64,000 nt of DNA from Mycobacterium conspicuum. GTDB lineage: Bacteria > Actinomycetota > Actinomycetes > Mycobacteriales > Mycobacteriaceae. Numbering within the stretch: position 1 is the first letter of the stretch; the number at the start of each line of letters is the position of its first letter. Location of the stretch: the NCBI RefSeq assembly GCF_010730195.1, contig NZ_AP022613.1, positions 2,170,001 to 2,234,000 on the forward strand, in the 5' to 3' direction. Below are positions 37,139 through 46,609 of the stretch, piece by piece. Made by a program: the position numbers and the translations under genes. The notes under the pieces are model-generated. The model was not told the origin of the DNA. It made no database searches and worked only from the letters and a program-made list of their open reading frames with translations.

Positions 37139-37145
37139 TATGGCG

Positions 37146-37898
37146 CTAGCTGGACTGATCGAGAAGACGCCCAGCGGCCTCCTTGTCCAGTAGCCACAGC
37201 GTGGTCTGTGTCCCAATGGCCCCGGCGGCGGGGATGGAAACGGGGTCGGCACCGCCGATCGCGGCCGCGGCCGCTTCGGCTTTCGCCGCGCCGGACACCA
37301 TCAGCCAGACCTCGCGGGAACGCTGGACGGCGGGCAGCGTCAACGTGATGCGCAGCGGTGGAGGCTTGGGGGAGTCTTCGACCGCGACCACCATCCTGGC
37401 CGTCTCGCGCACGGCCGGGGTGTCCGGGAACAGCGAGTTGATGTGGCCCTCGGGGCCCATCCCGAGCAGGTGGACATCGAAATTCGGCGTGCGTTGGCCG
37501 GGTTCGGCGTTGGCGGCCAACAGCTGCTCGTAGGCCAGGGCCGCGGCGGCCAGATCGGCGCCGAATTCACCGTCGCTGGCGGGCATCGCGTGCACGTTGC
37601 TCGCCGGGATGTCGATGTGATCGAGCAACGCCTCCCGCGCCTGCTTGTAGTTGCGCTCGTCGTCGTCTTCGGGAACATAGCGCTCGTCGCCCCAGAACAG
37701 ATGCACCCGTGTCCAGTCGATCTGTTGCCCGTGGGTGCCGAGGTAGCGCATCAACGCGTTGCCGTTGCCGCCGCCGGTCAGCACGATCAATGCCTGCCCC
37801 CGCTCCGCGACGGCGGTGTGGATGGTCTCGATCAATCGTTTGCCGGCGGACTCCGCCAACAGTTCACTGTTTTCGAATGTCTCAACATTGACGGTCAT
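37146..37898 (-). CDS. pgl: 6-phosphogluconolactonase
   Basis: 250 aa (also called devB, Rv1445c). It hydrolyses 6-phosphogluconolactone, the product of Zwf, to 6-phosphogluconate. Family blocks seen: IVLTGGGNGNALMRYLG, VHLFWGDERYVPEDDDERNYKQAREALLDHI and FDVHLLGMGPEGHINSLFPDTP. The C-terminus GTQTTLWLLDKEAA is normal. The ATG at 37898 overlaps the opcA stop by four bases, so it is coupled to opcA and zwf. It catalyses the step after Zwf in the same operon. Confidence 0.95.
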   Translation of the reverse strand: MTVNVETFENSELLAESAGKRLIETIHTAVAERGQALIVLTGGGNGNALMRYLGTHGQQIDWTRVHLFWGDERYVPEDDDERNYKQAREALLDHIDIPASNVHAMPASDGEFGADLAAAALAYEQLLAANAEPGQRTPNFDVHLLGMGPEGHINSLFPDTPAVRETARMVVAVEDSPKPPPLRITLTLPAVQRSREVWLMVSGAAKAEAAAAAIGGADPVSIPAAGAIGTQTTLWLLDKEAAGRLLDQSS

Positions 37899-38806
37899 GC
37901 GTACTGCACCTTGCTTATTCCTCCCAGCGCGGCGTGGTAAACCTCATCCGCGTCCAATCGCCGCATGTCTTCGGCCAGACACTCACGAGTTTCCCTGCGC
38001 GCCAACGGAACCAGGGCGTCCGGCTTGCCCGTCCGGCTCAGGGTCGCCGTGGTTCCCTCCTGCGGCCGGCTCAGGGTGATGGTCTCGGTCTTGCGCTCCA
38101 GCTCGACCTTGAGCTCACCGACCACCCGCCGCACCGGGCCGTCGATCCGGCTGGCCAGCCAGCCCGCCATGACGTCGAGCGCGGGCTCATTGCGCAAACC
38201 GGATACCAGCGCCGAATCGATCGGCTCGTACGGACGCTGGTCGAGCGAAGATGTCAGCAGCGCGCGCCAATAGGTGATGCGGGCCCACGCCAGATCCGTG
38301 TCGCCCGGTGTGTATCCGGGCAGTCGATTCTTGATCGCCGACAGTGGGTCGTCGGCGTTGGTCGCGTCGGTAATTCGCCGAATGGCCAACTTGCCCAACG
38401 GATCTTGCGCGGGCGCTGGCGGGGCCACGTCGGGCCACCACACCACCACCGGGATGTCGGGCAGCAGGAACGGTATGACGACGCTGTCGGCGTGGCCGGC
38501 CAGCTGCCCGGTCAGCCGCAACGCCACCACCTCCCCGGCGCCGGCATCACCGCCGACCCGGACCTGGGCGTCCAGCCGGACGTCGTCGGAATCCGCGTCA
38601 ACACCCGTCACCGCGATGACCCGGCTGGGGTGTTCGTGGCTGGCGCCGTTGGCGGCCTCGATCGACTCCTCGAGCAGGGTCTGGTTGTCGCACTTGATGA
38701 TCAGCGTCCCCACTCGACCCATGGTGACGACGCCCGCCTCTTCGCGCAGCTCGTCGAGCTTCTTGTTGACCGCGGTGGTGCTGGTGTCCAGCAGGTTGAC
38801 TTTCAT
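37895..38806 (-). CDS. opcA: Glucose-6-phosphate dehydrogenase assembly protein OpcA
   Basis: 303 aa from the ATG at 38806, which overlaps the zwf stop; upstream in-frame sequence lies in zwf. OpcA is needed for full oligomerisation and redox activation of glucose-6-phosphate dehydrogenase in cyanobacteria and actinobacteria. The conserved opening MKVNLLDTSTTAVNKKLDELREEAG and PFLLPDIPVVVWWPDVAPPAPA are family hallmarks. It is always next to zwf, as here. No catalytic residues are expected. Confidence 0.93.
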   Translation of the reverse strand: MKVNLLDTSTTAVNKKLDELREEAGVVTMGRVGTLIIKCDNQTLLEESIEAANGASHEHPSRVIAVTGVDADSDDVRLDAQVRVGGDAGAGEVVALRLTGQLAGHADSVVIPFLLPDIPVVVWWPDVAPPAPAQDPLGKLAIRRITDATNADDPLSAIKNRLPGYTPGDTDLAWARITYWRALLTSSLDQRPYEPIDSALVSGLRNEPALDVMAGWLASRIDGPVRRVVGELKVELERKTETITLSRPQEGTTATLSRTGKPDALVPLARRETRECLAEDMRRLDADEVYHAALGGISKVQYA

Positions 38807-40353
38807 GGCCGCCGCCACTCCCGGCCGGTGCGGCGCAACATTTCGACGGCCGACTCGGGACCCCAGGTACCCGATTCGTACGGGTCGGGCTTGCCGTGCG
38901 CGGCCCAGTGGTCGAGGACGGGATCGAGTATTTGCCAAGCCAATTCGACCTCCTCGTTCACCGGGAACAGGGAGGGCTCGCCCAGCAGCACGTCCAGGAT
39001 CAGCCGCTCATACGCCTCGGGCGAATCTTCGGTGAACGCCGACCCGTAGGAGAAGTCCATGTTGACGTCGCGGACCTCCATCGTGCTGCCCGGGACCTTG
39101 GAGCCGAACCGCAGGGTGATCCCTTCGTCGGGCTGCACCCGGATCACCAGGGCATTGGCGCCGAGTTCGTCGGTCATGGTGGCGTCGAACGGTAGATGTG
39201 GCGCGCGCTTGAAGACCAGCGCGATCTCGGTTACCCTGCGGCCCAACCGTTTTCCGGTTCGCAGGTAGAACGGCACACCGGCCCAGCGGCGGGTGTCGAC
39301 TTCCAAAGTGATTGCGGCGAACGTTTCGGTGGTGGAGTCCTTGGCGAAGCCCTCTTCGTCAAGCAGGCCGACCACCTTTTCGCCACCCTGCCATCCGGCC
39401 GCGTATTGGCCGCGGCTGGTGGTCTCGTCGAGCGGTTCGGCGAGTTGGGTGGCCGACAGCACCTTGATCTTCTCGGACTGCAACGCCTTCGGGTTGAAGC
39501 TCACCGGCTCTTCCATCGCGGTGAGCGCCAGCAGTTGCATCAGGTGGTTCTGGATGACGTCGCGGGCGGCGCCGATGCCGTCGTAATACCCGGCGCGCCC
39601 GCCGAGGCCGATGTCTTCGGCCATGGTGATCTGCACGTGATCGACGTAGTGCGCGTTCCAGATCGGATCCCAGAACTGGTTGGCGAAGCGCAGCGCCAAG
39701 ATGTTCTGCACCGTCTCCTTGCCCAGGTAGTGGTCGATCCGGAACACCGACTCCTCCGGGAAGACGGAGTTGACCACATGGTTGAGGTCGCACGCGCTCT
39801 TCAGGTCATGCCCGAAGGGCTTCTCGATGACCACCCGGCTCCACCGGTCTTCCTGCGGGCGGGCCAGCCCGGAGGAGTGCAGCTGTTCGCACACCACGGG
39901 AAACGACTTCGGCGGGATCGCCAGGTAGAAGACGTGATTCCCGCCGATGCCGCGCTCAGCGTCCAGCTTTTCCAACGTCTCGGCCAGCCGCGCGAACGCG
40001 TCGTCGTCGTCGAAAGCGCCTCGCACAAAACGCAATCCGTCGGCCAGCCGTTCCCAGACCGTTTGGCGAAACGGGGTGCGGCAGCCCTGCTTGACGTCGT
40101 CAAGAATCACCTGGGCGAACGCGTCGTGATCCCAGTCGCGACGCGCGAAGCCCACGAGGGAGAAGCTCGGTGGCAGCAACCCGCGGTTGGCCAGGTCGTA
40201 GACGGCCGGGACCACCTTTTTGTGGGCGAGGTCGCCGGTGACACCGAAAAGCACCATGGCGCACGGGCCGGCGATTCGGGGGAGCCGCTTGTCCTCTTTG
40301 TCTCGCAACGGGTTGTGCCATTGGCCGGCGCCCGCGGAGCTGGCCGGGCTCAT
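38803..40353 (-). CDS. zwf: Glucose-6-phosphate 1-dehydrogenase
   Basis: 516 aa. It oxidises glucose 6-phosphate to the lactone with NADP, the entry of the oxidative pentose phosphate pathway and a source of NADPH. The N-terminal dinucleotide motif is FGVTGDLAHKKVVPA; VVIEKPFGHDL and the active-site RIDHYLGKETVQNILALRFAN follow; the C-terminal segment has FSYGSAFTEDSPEAYERLILD. Length is normal. Its ATG at 40353 overlaps the tal stop, and opcA overlaps its own stop, so tal-zwf-opcA-pgl is one tightly coupled string. It corresponds to Zwf2. Confidence 0.97.
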   Translation of the reverse strand: MSPASSAGAGQWHNPLRDKEDKRLPRIAGPCAMVLFGVTGDLAHKKVVPAVYDLANRGLLPPSFSLVGFARRDWDHDAFAQVILDDVKQGCRTPFRQTVWERLADGLRFVRGAFDDDDAFARLAETLEKLDAERGIGGNHVFYLAIPPKSFPVVCEQLHSSGLARPQEDRWSRVVIEKPFGHDLKSACDLNHVVNSVFPEESVFRIDHYLGKETVQNILALRFANQFWDPIWNAHYVDHVQITMAEDIGLGGRAGYYDGIGAARDVIQNHLMQLLALTAMEEPVSFNPKALQSEKIKVLSATQLAEPLDETTSRGQYAAGWQGGEKVVGLLDEEGFAKDSTTETFAAITLEVDTRRWAGVPFYLRTGKRLGRRVTEIALVFKRAPHLPFDATMTDELGANALVIRVQPDEGITLRFGSKVPGSTMEVRDVNMDFSYGSAFTEDSPEAYERLILDVLLGEPSLFPVNEEVELAWQILDPVLDHWAAHGKPDPYESGTWGPESAVEMLRRTGREWRRP

Positions 40354-41468
40354 TTGTCAGACGAGCTCAGTTGCTTCTGCGTTTCCTCGAGCAGCTCGGT
40401 CCAGGACTCCACGAACTTGTCCACACCCTCGTTCTCCAACACCTTGAAGACGTCGGTCAGGTCGATGCCCACCGCCTCCAGTTTGTCGAAGACTTCCTGG
40501 GCGGCCGAAGCGGTGCCGGTGACGGTGTCGCCCTTGATCTCGCCGTGGTCGGCAACGGCGTCAATTGTCTTCTCCGGCATGGTGTTGACCGTGTTGGGTG
40601 CGACCAGCTCGGTGACATAGAGCGTGTCGGAGTAGTCGGGGTTCTTGACGCCGGTGGAGGCCCACAGCGGACGCTGCACCCGGGCGCCGTCGGCCTTCAA
40701 CGCCTGGTAGCGCTCGCCGCCCTCGAATACTTCCTGGTAGGCCGCGTAGGCCAGCCGGGCGTTCGCGACACCGGCCCGACCGCGCAACCCGAGAGCGTCC
40801 TCGGAGCCGATCTTCTCCAGCCGCTTGTCGATCTCGGTGTCCACCCGGGACACGAAAAACGATGCCACCGAATGGATCTTGGACAGGTCGTGGCCAGCCT
40901 CGCGCGCCTTCTCCAGTCCCGCCAGGTAGGCGTCCATCACCTGGCGGTGACGCTCGACGGAGAAGATGAGCGTGACGTTGACCGAAATCCCTTCCGCGAG
41001 AACGGAGGTGATGGCCGGCAGGCCGGCCTTGGTGGCCGGGATCTTGATGAACAGGTTCGGCCGGTCGACAATCTTCCACAGTTCCACCGCCTGCGCGACG
41101 GTCTTGTCCGTCTCGGCCGCCAATCGCGGGTCGACCTCGATGGACACCCGGCCGTCGACGCCGTCGGATGCCTCCCACTGGGGCTTGAGCACGTCGCAGC
41201 CCCGGCGCACGTCGTCGGTGGTGATGGTGCGGACGGTGGCGTCCACGTCGGCACCCCGGGCGGCCAGCTCGGCGATCTGCGGGTCGTAGGTGTCGCCTTC
41301 GGCGAACGCCTTCTGGAAGATGGACGGGTTCGTGGTCACGCCGACGACACTCTTGGTGTCGATCAGCTCCTGCAAATTGCCCGAATCCATTCGCTGACGC
41401 GACAAGTCGTCGAGCCAAACGGACACTCCAGCCTTGCTCAACGCCGCGAGGTTAGGGTTCTGGGTCAT
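40350..41468 (-). CDS. tal: Transaldolase
   Basis: 372 aa from the ATG at 41468 preceded by AAAGGTG; a GTG three codons earlier is possible. It moves a dihydroxyacetone unit between sugar phosphates in the non-oxidative pentose phosphate pathway. SVWLDDLSRQRM, VGVTTNPSIFQKAF, the Schiff-base lysine segment NLFIKIPATKAGLPAI and RPLWASTGVKNPDYSDTLYV are present. It is of the long transaldolase type usual in actinobacteria. It lies between tkt and zwf on the same strand. Confidence 0.96.
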   Translation of the reverse strand: MTQNPNLAALSKAGVSVWLDDLSRQRMDSGNLQELIDTKSVVGVTTNPSIFQKAFAEGDTYDPQIAELAARGADVDATVRTITTDDVRRGCDVLKPQWEASDGVDGRVSIEVDPRLAAETDKTVAQAVELWKIVDRPNLFIKIPATKAGLPAITSVLAEGISVNVTLIFSVERHRQVMDAYLAGLEKAREAGHDLSKIHSVASFFVSRVDTEIDKRLEKIGSEDALGLRGRAGVANARLAYAAYQEVFEGGERYQALKADGARVQRPLWASTGVKNPDYSDTLYVTELVAPNTVNTMPEKTIDAVADHGEIKGDTVTGTASAAQEVFDKLEAVGIDLTDVFKVLENEGVDKFVESWTELLEETQKQLSSSDK

Positions 41469-41483
41469 CTGAATCACCTTTTC

Positions 41484-43577
41484 TCAGTTGTCGACTACCT
41501 GTTCCGCGGCGGCAGCGACGGCTTCGGCGGTGAAGCCGTATTCACGGAACAACGTCTTGTAGTCGGCGGATTCGCCGTAGTGCTCGATCGACACGATCTT
41601 TCCGGTGTCGCCGACCAGTTTGTGCCAGGATTGCGCCACGCCGGCCTCGACGGCCACCCGCGCCGACACGGTCGGGGGCAGCACGCTGTCGCGGTAGTCC
41701 TCGGGCTGCGACTCGAACCATTCCACGCACGGCATCGACACCACCCGAGCCAGAATGTCCTTGTCCGCCAACAACTTCTGCGCTTCGACCGCGAGCTGCA
41801 CCTCGGAGCCCGTACCGATCAAGATGACGTCGGGTTCCTCATCGGGGTCGCTGTCACCCAGGATGTAGCCGCCGCGGCCGACGCCCTCGAAGTCGGTACC
41901 CTGCAGCACCGGTACGTTCTGTCGGGTCAGGATCAGACCGACCGGCCCGCTGCCGTTGCCGCGGGCCAGGATGGTGCGCCAGGCGTAGGCAGTCTCGTTG
42001 GCGTCGGCCGGGCGCACCACCGACAGGTTGGGGATGGCCCGCAACGCCGACAGGTGCTCGATGGGCTGATGGGTCGGGCCGTCCTCGCCGAGCCCGATCG
42101 AATCGTGCGTCCACACATAGATGGTGTCGATGTCCATCAGCGACGCCAGCCGCACCGCGGGACGCATGTAGTCGGAGAACTGCAGAAACGTGGCGCCGTA
42201 GGCGCGGGTGGGGCCGTGCAACACGATGCCGGACAGGATCGACCCCATGGCGTGTTCGCGAACGCCGAAATGCAGCGTGCGGCCATACCAGTGCGCCGTG
42301 TAGTCCTTCGTCGAGATCGACGGTGGGCCAAAGGAATCCGCGCCCTTGATGGTGGTGTTGGTGCTGCCGGCCAGGTCGGCTGAACCACCCCACAGTTCGG
42401 GCAGCTTCGGGCCGACCGCGTCGAGCACCCCGTTGGACGCCTTCCGGGTGGCGATCGGGTCGGAGCCGGGCTCCCAGTGCGGCACGTCGGCGTCCCAGCC
42501 GTCGGGCAGCTTCTCCGCGGTCAACCGGTCAAGCAGCGCCTTGCGCTCGGGCTCACGCTGCGCCCACGCCTCGAACTCCGGTTGCCATTTCTCGTGGGCT
42601 TCCTTGCCGCGCTGCACCAGCTTGCGCGTGTGGGCGATGACGTCGTCGCGCACCTCGAACGTCTTGTCGGGATCGAACCCGAGGATCTTCTTGACCGCCG
42701 CGACCTCTTCGTCGCCGAGCGCCGCGCCGTGCGCCTTGCCGGTGTTCATCAACTTCGGTGCCGGGTAGCCGATGATGGTGCGCAACGAGATGAATGACGG
42801 CCGGTCGGTGGCGGCCTTGGCGTTGGCGATCGCCTCCTCGATGCCGACGACGTTCTCGCCGCCCTCCACCTCCTGCACGTGCCAGCCGTACGCGCGATAG
42901 CGCGCGGCGGTGTCCTCGCACAGCGCGATGTTGGTGTCGTCCTCGATCGAGATCTGGTTGTGGTCGTAGAACACGATGAGGTTGCCCAGCTGCTGGACGG
43001 CCGCCAGCGACGACGCCTCCGAGGTCACGCCCTCCTCGATGTCGCCGTCGGAAGCGATCACGTAGATGTGATGGTCGAATGGGCTTTCGCCGGGGGCCGC
43101 GTCCGGGTCGAACAGGCCGCGCTCGTAGCGCGACGCCATCGCCATGCCGACCGCCGAGGCCAAACCCTGGCCGAGGGGCCCGGTGGTGATCTCGACGCCC
43201 TTGGTGTGTCGGAATTCCGGGTGCCCGGGCGTCTTGGATCCCCAGGTGCGCAGCGACTCGATGTCGGACAGTTCGAGACCGAAGCCGCCGAGGTAGAGCT
43301 GCAGGTACAGGGTCAGGCTGCTGTGCCCGGCCGAGAGCACGAACCGGTCGCGGCCCAACCAGTGGGTGTCGCTCGGATCGTGCCGCATGGTGCGCTGAAA
43401 CAGCGTGTAGGCCAACGGGGCCAGGCTCATCGCGGTCCCGGGATGACCGTTGCCGACTTTCTGCACGGCGTCGGCGGCCAGCACCCGAATGGTGTCGACC
43501 GCAGCCGAATCGATGTCGGTCCAGTCGTCGGGGTGGTGGGCTTGGGTCAGCGCAGAGATCTCTTCGAGTGTGGTCAC
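41484..43577 (-). CDS. tkt: Transketolase
   Basis: 697 aa. A thiamine-diphosphate enzyme moving two-carbon units between sugar phosphates. The N-terminal GHPGTAMSLAPLAYTLF, the ThDP/metal motif IASDGDIEEGVTSEASSLAAVQQLGNLIVFYDHNQISIED, the pyrimidine domain with DSIGLGEDGPTHQPIEHL and the C-terminal regulatory-like domain are all intact. The GTG at 43577 has AAGGA eight bases upstream. It is the first gene of the minus-strand operon tkt-tal-zwf-opcA-pgl and its promoter must lie in the 210 bases shared with ctaB. Confidence 0.97.
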   Translation of the reverse strand: MTTLEEISALTQAHHPDDWTDIDSAAVDTIRVLAADAVQKVGNGHPGTAMSLAPLAYTLFQRTMRHDPSDTHWLGRDRFVLSAGHSSLTLYLQLYLGGFGLELSDIESLRTWGSKTPGHPEFRHTKGVEITTGPLGQGLASAVGMAMASRYERGLFDPDAAPGESPFDHHIYVIASDGDIEEGVTSEASSLAAVQQLGNLIVFYDHNQISIEDDTNIALCEDTAARYRAYGWHVQEVEGGENVVGIEEAIANAKAATDRPSFISLRTIIGYPAPKLMNTGKAHGAALGDEEVAAVKKILGFDPDKTFEVRDDVIAHTRKLVQRGKEAHEKWQPEFEAWAQREPERKALLDRLTAEKLPDGWDADVPHWEPGSDPIATRKASNGVLDAVGPKLPELWGGSADLAGSTNTTIKGADSFGPPSISTKDYTAHWYGRTLHFGVREHAMGSILSGIVLHGPTRAYGATFLQFSDYMRPAVRLASLMDIDTIYVWTHDSIGLGEDGPTHQPIEHLSALRAIPNLSVVRPADANETAYAWRTILARGNGSGPVGLILTRQNVPVLQGTDFEGVGRGGYILGDSDPDEEPDVILIGTGSEVQLAVEAQKLLADKDILARVVSMPCVEWFESQPEDYRDSVLPPTVSARVAVEAGVAQSWHKLVGDTGKIVSIEHYGESADYKTLFREYGFTAEAVAAAAEQVVDN

Positions 43578-43787
43578 GAATCAGTCCTTCGGGCTCATTC
43601 CTCAGGTCGTCCAGCTGATCAATCTCACCCTAGTGCCGCAGAGCCAGCTTCCGCAGGGCTTGATTTTGGTTACCCAGGCGTGCGCGTCTGAAAAATAGAC
43701 CCTCGGGGCCCTCGACCGAGCGCGGGCGGTCTACCATCGTGCGTAGTAGATGCTGGCGCGCTGCTGGAAACCCGAGGGAGTTATTGC

Positions 43788-44714
43788 GTGAGCGTTGGTG
43801 GGCGCCTCGCGCTGACCCGAGTGCCGAGCCGAGTACGTGGCACCGTGCTGGCGTATCTGGCGCTGACCAAACCCCGGGTGATCGAGCTGCTGTTGGTCAC
43901 CGCGATCCCCGCGATGCTGCTCGCCGACCGCGGCCACGTGGACCCGCTGCTGATCCTCAACACGCTGATCGGCGGGATATTGGCCGCCGGCGGCGCCAAC
44001 ACCCTCAACTGTGTGGCCGACGCCGACATCGACAAGCTGATGAAGCGCACCGCGCGGCGGCCGCTGGCCCGCGCGGCGGTGCCCACGCGCAACGCGTTGG
44101 TGCTGGGGCTGGCGATGACCGCGGGCTCGTTCTGCTGGCTGTGGTGGACGACCAACCTGTTGTCCGGCCTGCTGGCCCTCGGGACCGTCGCGTTCTACGT
44201 GTTCATCTACACGCTGTTGCTCAAGCGCCGGACTCCGCAAAACGTGGTGTGGGGCGGTGCGGCCGGCTGCATGCCGGTGATGATCGGGTGGTCGGCGGTG
44301 ACCGACACCATCGGCTGGCCGGCGGTGGCGATGTTCGCGATCATCTTCTTCTGGACGCCGCCGCACACCTGGGCCCTGGCGATGCGGTACAAGGAGGACT
44401 ATCAGGCGGCCGGTGTCCCGATGTTGCCGGCGGTGGCGACCGAGCGTCAGGTCACCAAGCAGATCCTCGTCTACACCTGGCTGACGGTGCTGGCGACGCT
44501 CGTGCTGGCGCTGGCGACGGGCTGGCTCTACGCCGCGGTCGCGGCGCTGGCCGGCGCGTGGTTCCTGACGATGGCCCACCAGCTCTACGCGGGCGTGCGC
44601 GTCGGCGAACCGGTCAAGCCGCTGCGGCTGTTCCTGCAGTCGAATAACTATCTGGCGCTGGTGTTCTGCGCGTTGGCGGTCGACTCCGCGATCGGGTTGC
44701 CGACGCTGTTCTAG
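43788..44714 (+). CDS. ctaB: Protoheme IX farnesyltransferase (heme O synthase)
   Basis: 308 aa membrane protein of the UbiA family. It attaches farnesyl to heme B giving heme O for the aa3-type cytochrome oxidase. The prenyl-diphosphate motif NTLNCVADADIDKLMKRTARRPL (N-x3-D-x3-D) follows the second helix; the second aspartate region is YKEDYQAAGVPMLPAV. About nine membrane segments are evident. The start GTG at 43788 follows GAGGGAG. It is divergent from tkt. Heme A synthase, the next step, is encoded at 46559-47503. Confidence 0.95.
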   Translation: MSVGGRLALTRVPSRVRGTVLAYLALTKPRVIELLLVTAIPAMLLADRGHVDPLLILNTLIGGILAAGGANTLNCVADADIDKLMKRTARRPLARAAVPTRNALVLGLAMTAGSFCWLWWTTNLLSGLLALGTVAFYVFIYTLLLKRRTPQNVVWGGAAGCMPVMIGWSAVTDTIGWPAVAMFAIIFFWTPPHTWALAMRYKEDYQAAGVPMLPAVATERQVTKQILVYTWLTVLATLVLALATGWLYAAVAALAGAWFLTMAHQLYAGVRVGEPVKPLRLFLQSNNYLALVFCALAVDSAIGLPTLF

Positions 44715-44796
44715 ATCCGGCAGAAACCCCCGCCCTCAATTCACACCGAAAGCCCTCAGTTCGCACTCAATTGGCGCGTCCGGCACGGACCGCCGA

Positions 44797-45780
44797 CTAC
44801 GGCAATAACACCAGCGAGCCACTGGTCCGGCGGCCCTGCAGATCCTCGTGCGCCCGCGCCGCGTCGGAGAGTGGATAGCGTCCGCCGACCTCGATGCTGA
44901 TGTCCCCGCCCGCGACGGCTTCGAACAATTCGTCGGCCCGCCAGCTGAATTCCTGTGCGGTGCGCATGAAGTGAACCAGCGCGGGCCGGGTGAGGAACAC
45001 CGACCCGGCCGCGTTGAGGCGCTGGGGATCCACCGGCGGAACCGGCCCGCTGGACGCGCCGAACAGCGCCAAAGTCCCGCGGATGGCCAGGCTGGCCAGG
45101 CTGGCATCGAAAGTGGTGGCGCCCACCCCGTCGTACACCACGGCAACTCCGGCGCCCCCGGTCAGCGCGCGAATCCGCTGGCCGAACTCGGCGGCCCCAT
45201 CGGGATGGTCGGGGTAGGGGAGCACCTCGTCGGCGCCGGCCTGCCGCGACAGTCGTTCCTTTTCCGGCGTCGACACCGTGGTGATGACCCGCGCCCCGAG
45301 CAGATGCGCCCACTGCGTCAGGATCAGACCCACGCCGCCGGCGCCGGCATGCACCAGCACCGCGTCGCCGGTTTGCACGGGATACACCGACTTCACCAGG
45401 TAGTGCGCGGTCAGGCCCTTGAGCAACACCGAAGCCGCCACCTCGGAGGTGACGCCGTCTGGCACCGTCGCCGTCAAAATCGCTGGGGCAGTGACGAATT
45501 CGGCATAGCCACCGTTGGCCGCCGCGCTCACGACGCGTTCGCCCACGCGGAAGCCGTCGACTCCGTCACCGACGGCGGAGATCGTGCCGCAGGCTTCCGA
45601 GCCGAGAATGAAGGGCAGCTGACGCGGATATTTGCCCTCGCGGAAATAGGTGTCGATGAAGTTGACACCGATGGCCTCGGTCTTGATCAGCACCTCGCCT
45701 TGCCCGGGCGTGGGTTGCGCCGTCTCGACGTAACGCAGGACTTCGGGACCGCCGGTTTCGGTGATTTCGATTGCGTGCAT
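44797..45780 (-). CDS. qor: NADPH:quinone oxidoreductase (zinc-independent MDR family)
   Basis: 327 aa from the ATG at 45780. It is a medium-chain dehydrogenase/reductase without the zinc ligands. GVNFIDTYFREGKYP and LGSEACGTISAVGDGV identify the quinone reductase subgroup; the nucleotide site is VLVHAGAGGVGLILTQWAHLLGA near residue 140. The open frame upstream overlaps the divergent gene and lacks family sequence. Usual reaction: NADPH-dependent reduction of quinones. It corresponds to Rv1454c. Its start is only 19 bases from that of the divergent gene. Confidence 0.92.
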   Translation of the reverse strand: MHAIEITETGGPEVLRYVETAQPTPGQGEVLIKTEAIGVNFIDTYFREGKYPRQLPFILGSEACGTISAVGDGVDGFRVGERVVSAAANGGYAEFVTAPAILTATVPDGVTSEVAASVLLKGLTAHYLVKSVYPVQTGDAVLVHAGAGGVGLILTQWAHLLGARVITTVSTPEKERLSRQAGADEVLPYPDHPDGAAEFGQRIRALTGGAGVAVVYDGVGATTFDASLASLAIRGTLALFGASSGPVPPVDPQRLNAAGSVFLTRPALVHFMRTAQEFSWRADELFEAVAGGDISIEVGGRYPLSDAARAHEDLQGRRTSGSLVLLP

Positions 45781-45785
45781 CTGGT

Positions 45786-45791
45786 TATCAT
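45786..45791 (+). promoter_or_regulatory. Candidate -10 box in the 19-bp divergent gap qor / Rv1455-like
   Basis: TATCAT ends eight bases before the ATG at 45800. It is a TANNNT match in the only non-coding DNA between the two divergent starts, so the -35 or any regulator site must overlap qor coding sequence. Weak evidence. Confidence 0.25.
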
Positions 45792-45799
45792 GCCCGGGC

Positions 45800-46609
45800 A
45801 TGAAGCTTGCCCGGCCGGACGTCTTCCATCCCCGCATCGTGCTGGCGGGATGTCCGCGGCGCGCCGGCGGTGACGCCGATGACGCCGGTCTGGTCACGGC
45901 CCTGCGCCGGCGCGGTCTGCAGGCGCGCTGGTTGTCGTGGGACGACCCCGAGATCGCGGGCGCGCACCTGGTGATACTGCGGGCCACCCACGACTACGCC
46001 GACCGGCTCGACGAGTTCCTGGCCTGGACCACCGGCGTGGCCAACCTACTGAATCCGCCCGCCGTCGTCGCCTGGAACGCCGACCGGCGCTACGTGACCG
46101 ATCTCACGGACCGCGGGGTGCCGACGGTGCCCGGCGAGGTCGTCGCGCCGGGCGAGCGGGCCCGACTGCCGCGCCACGGCGATGTGTTCGTCGGCCCGAC
46201 CGTCGGCACCGGCACCCGGCGGTTTGGCGAACGGTCCGCGGCCGCCGCGTATATCGCCGGCGCCAAGCACAGCGTGTTCGTCCAGGCGGCCGATTCGGCC
46301 CCCGATACGGTGCTGATCTTCTTGGGCGGCAAGCCGTCCCACGCGTTCCCGCCCGAACCTGATTTCGAGCTCTGGGACGTTGGCGCCGCCGCGTTGGCCG
46401 CCGCCGCAGCGGATCCGGCCGAGTTGCTTTGCGCGCGAGTGCATCTGAGCGGTAACCGGGTGGTGGACCTGCAACTTGTGGACCCGTCGCTGGGCTGGCG
46501 ACGGTTGGACGCCGACACCCGCGACCTTGCCCAGCGCGAATTCGCGCTGGCCGTGGAGTCAGCGTGCGAGCGGCTCGGGCTGGGTCCGCTCTCGCATCGA
46601 GGCCCATAG
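45800..46609 (+). CDS. Conserved hypothetical protein (Rv1455 like), possible ATP-grasp-like fold
   Basis: 269 aa from the ATG at 45800; an in-frame ATG at 45761 lies within qor. The layout (IVLAGCPRRAGGDADDAGLVTALRRRGLQARWLSWDDPE; HLVILRATHDYADRLDEFLAW; NPPAVVAWNADRRYVTDLTDRGVPTVPGEVVAPG) resembles the pre-ATP-grasp and ATP-grasp start of glutathione-synthetase-like proteins. The later part lacks clear metal-binding ATP-grasp residues, so activity is uncertain. The position between qor and ctaA matches Rv1455. Its last 51 bases overlap the convergent ctaA gene. Confidence 0.72.
   Translation: MKLARPDVFHPRIVLAGCPRRAGGDADDAGLVTALRRRGLQARWLSWDDPEIAGAHLVILRATHDYADRLDEFLAWTTGVANLLNPPAVVAWNADRRYVTDLTDRGVPTVPGEVVAPGERARLPRHGDVFVGPTVGTGTRRFGERSAAAAYIAGAKHSVFVQAADSAPDTVLIFLGGKPSHAFPPEPDFELWDVGAAALAAAAADPAELLCARVHLSGNRVVDLQLVDPSLGWRRLDADTRDLAQREFALAVESACERLGLGPLSHRGP

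Noticed and set aside
43690..43735. GC-rich partial palindrome between tkt and ctaB as a terminator
   Set aside because: Arms are short and imperfect, no T-run follows, and it lies between divergent starts where a terminator is not expected.
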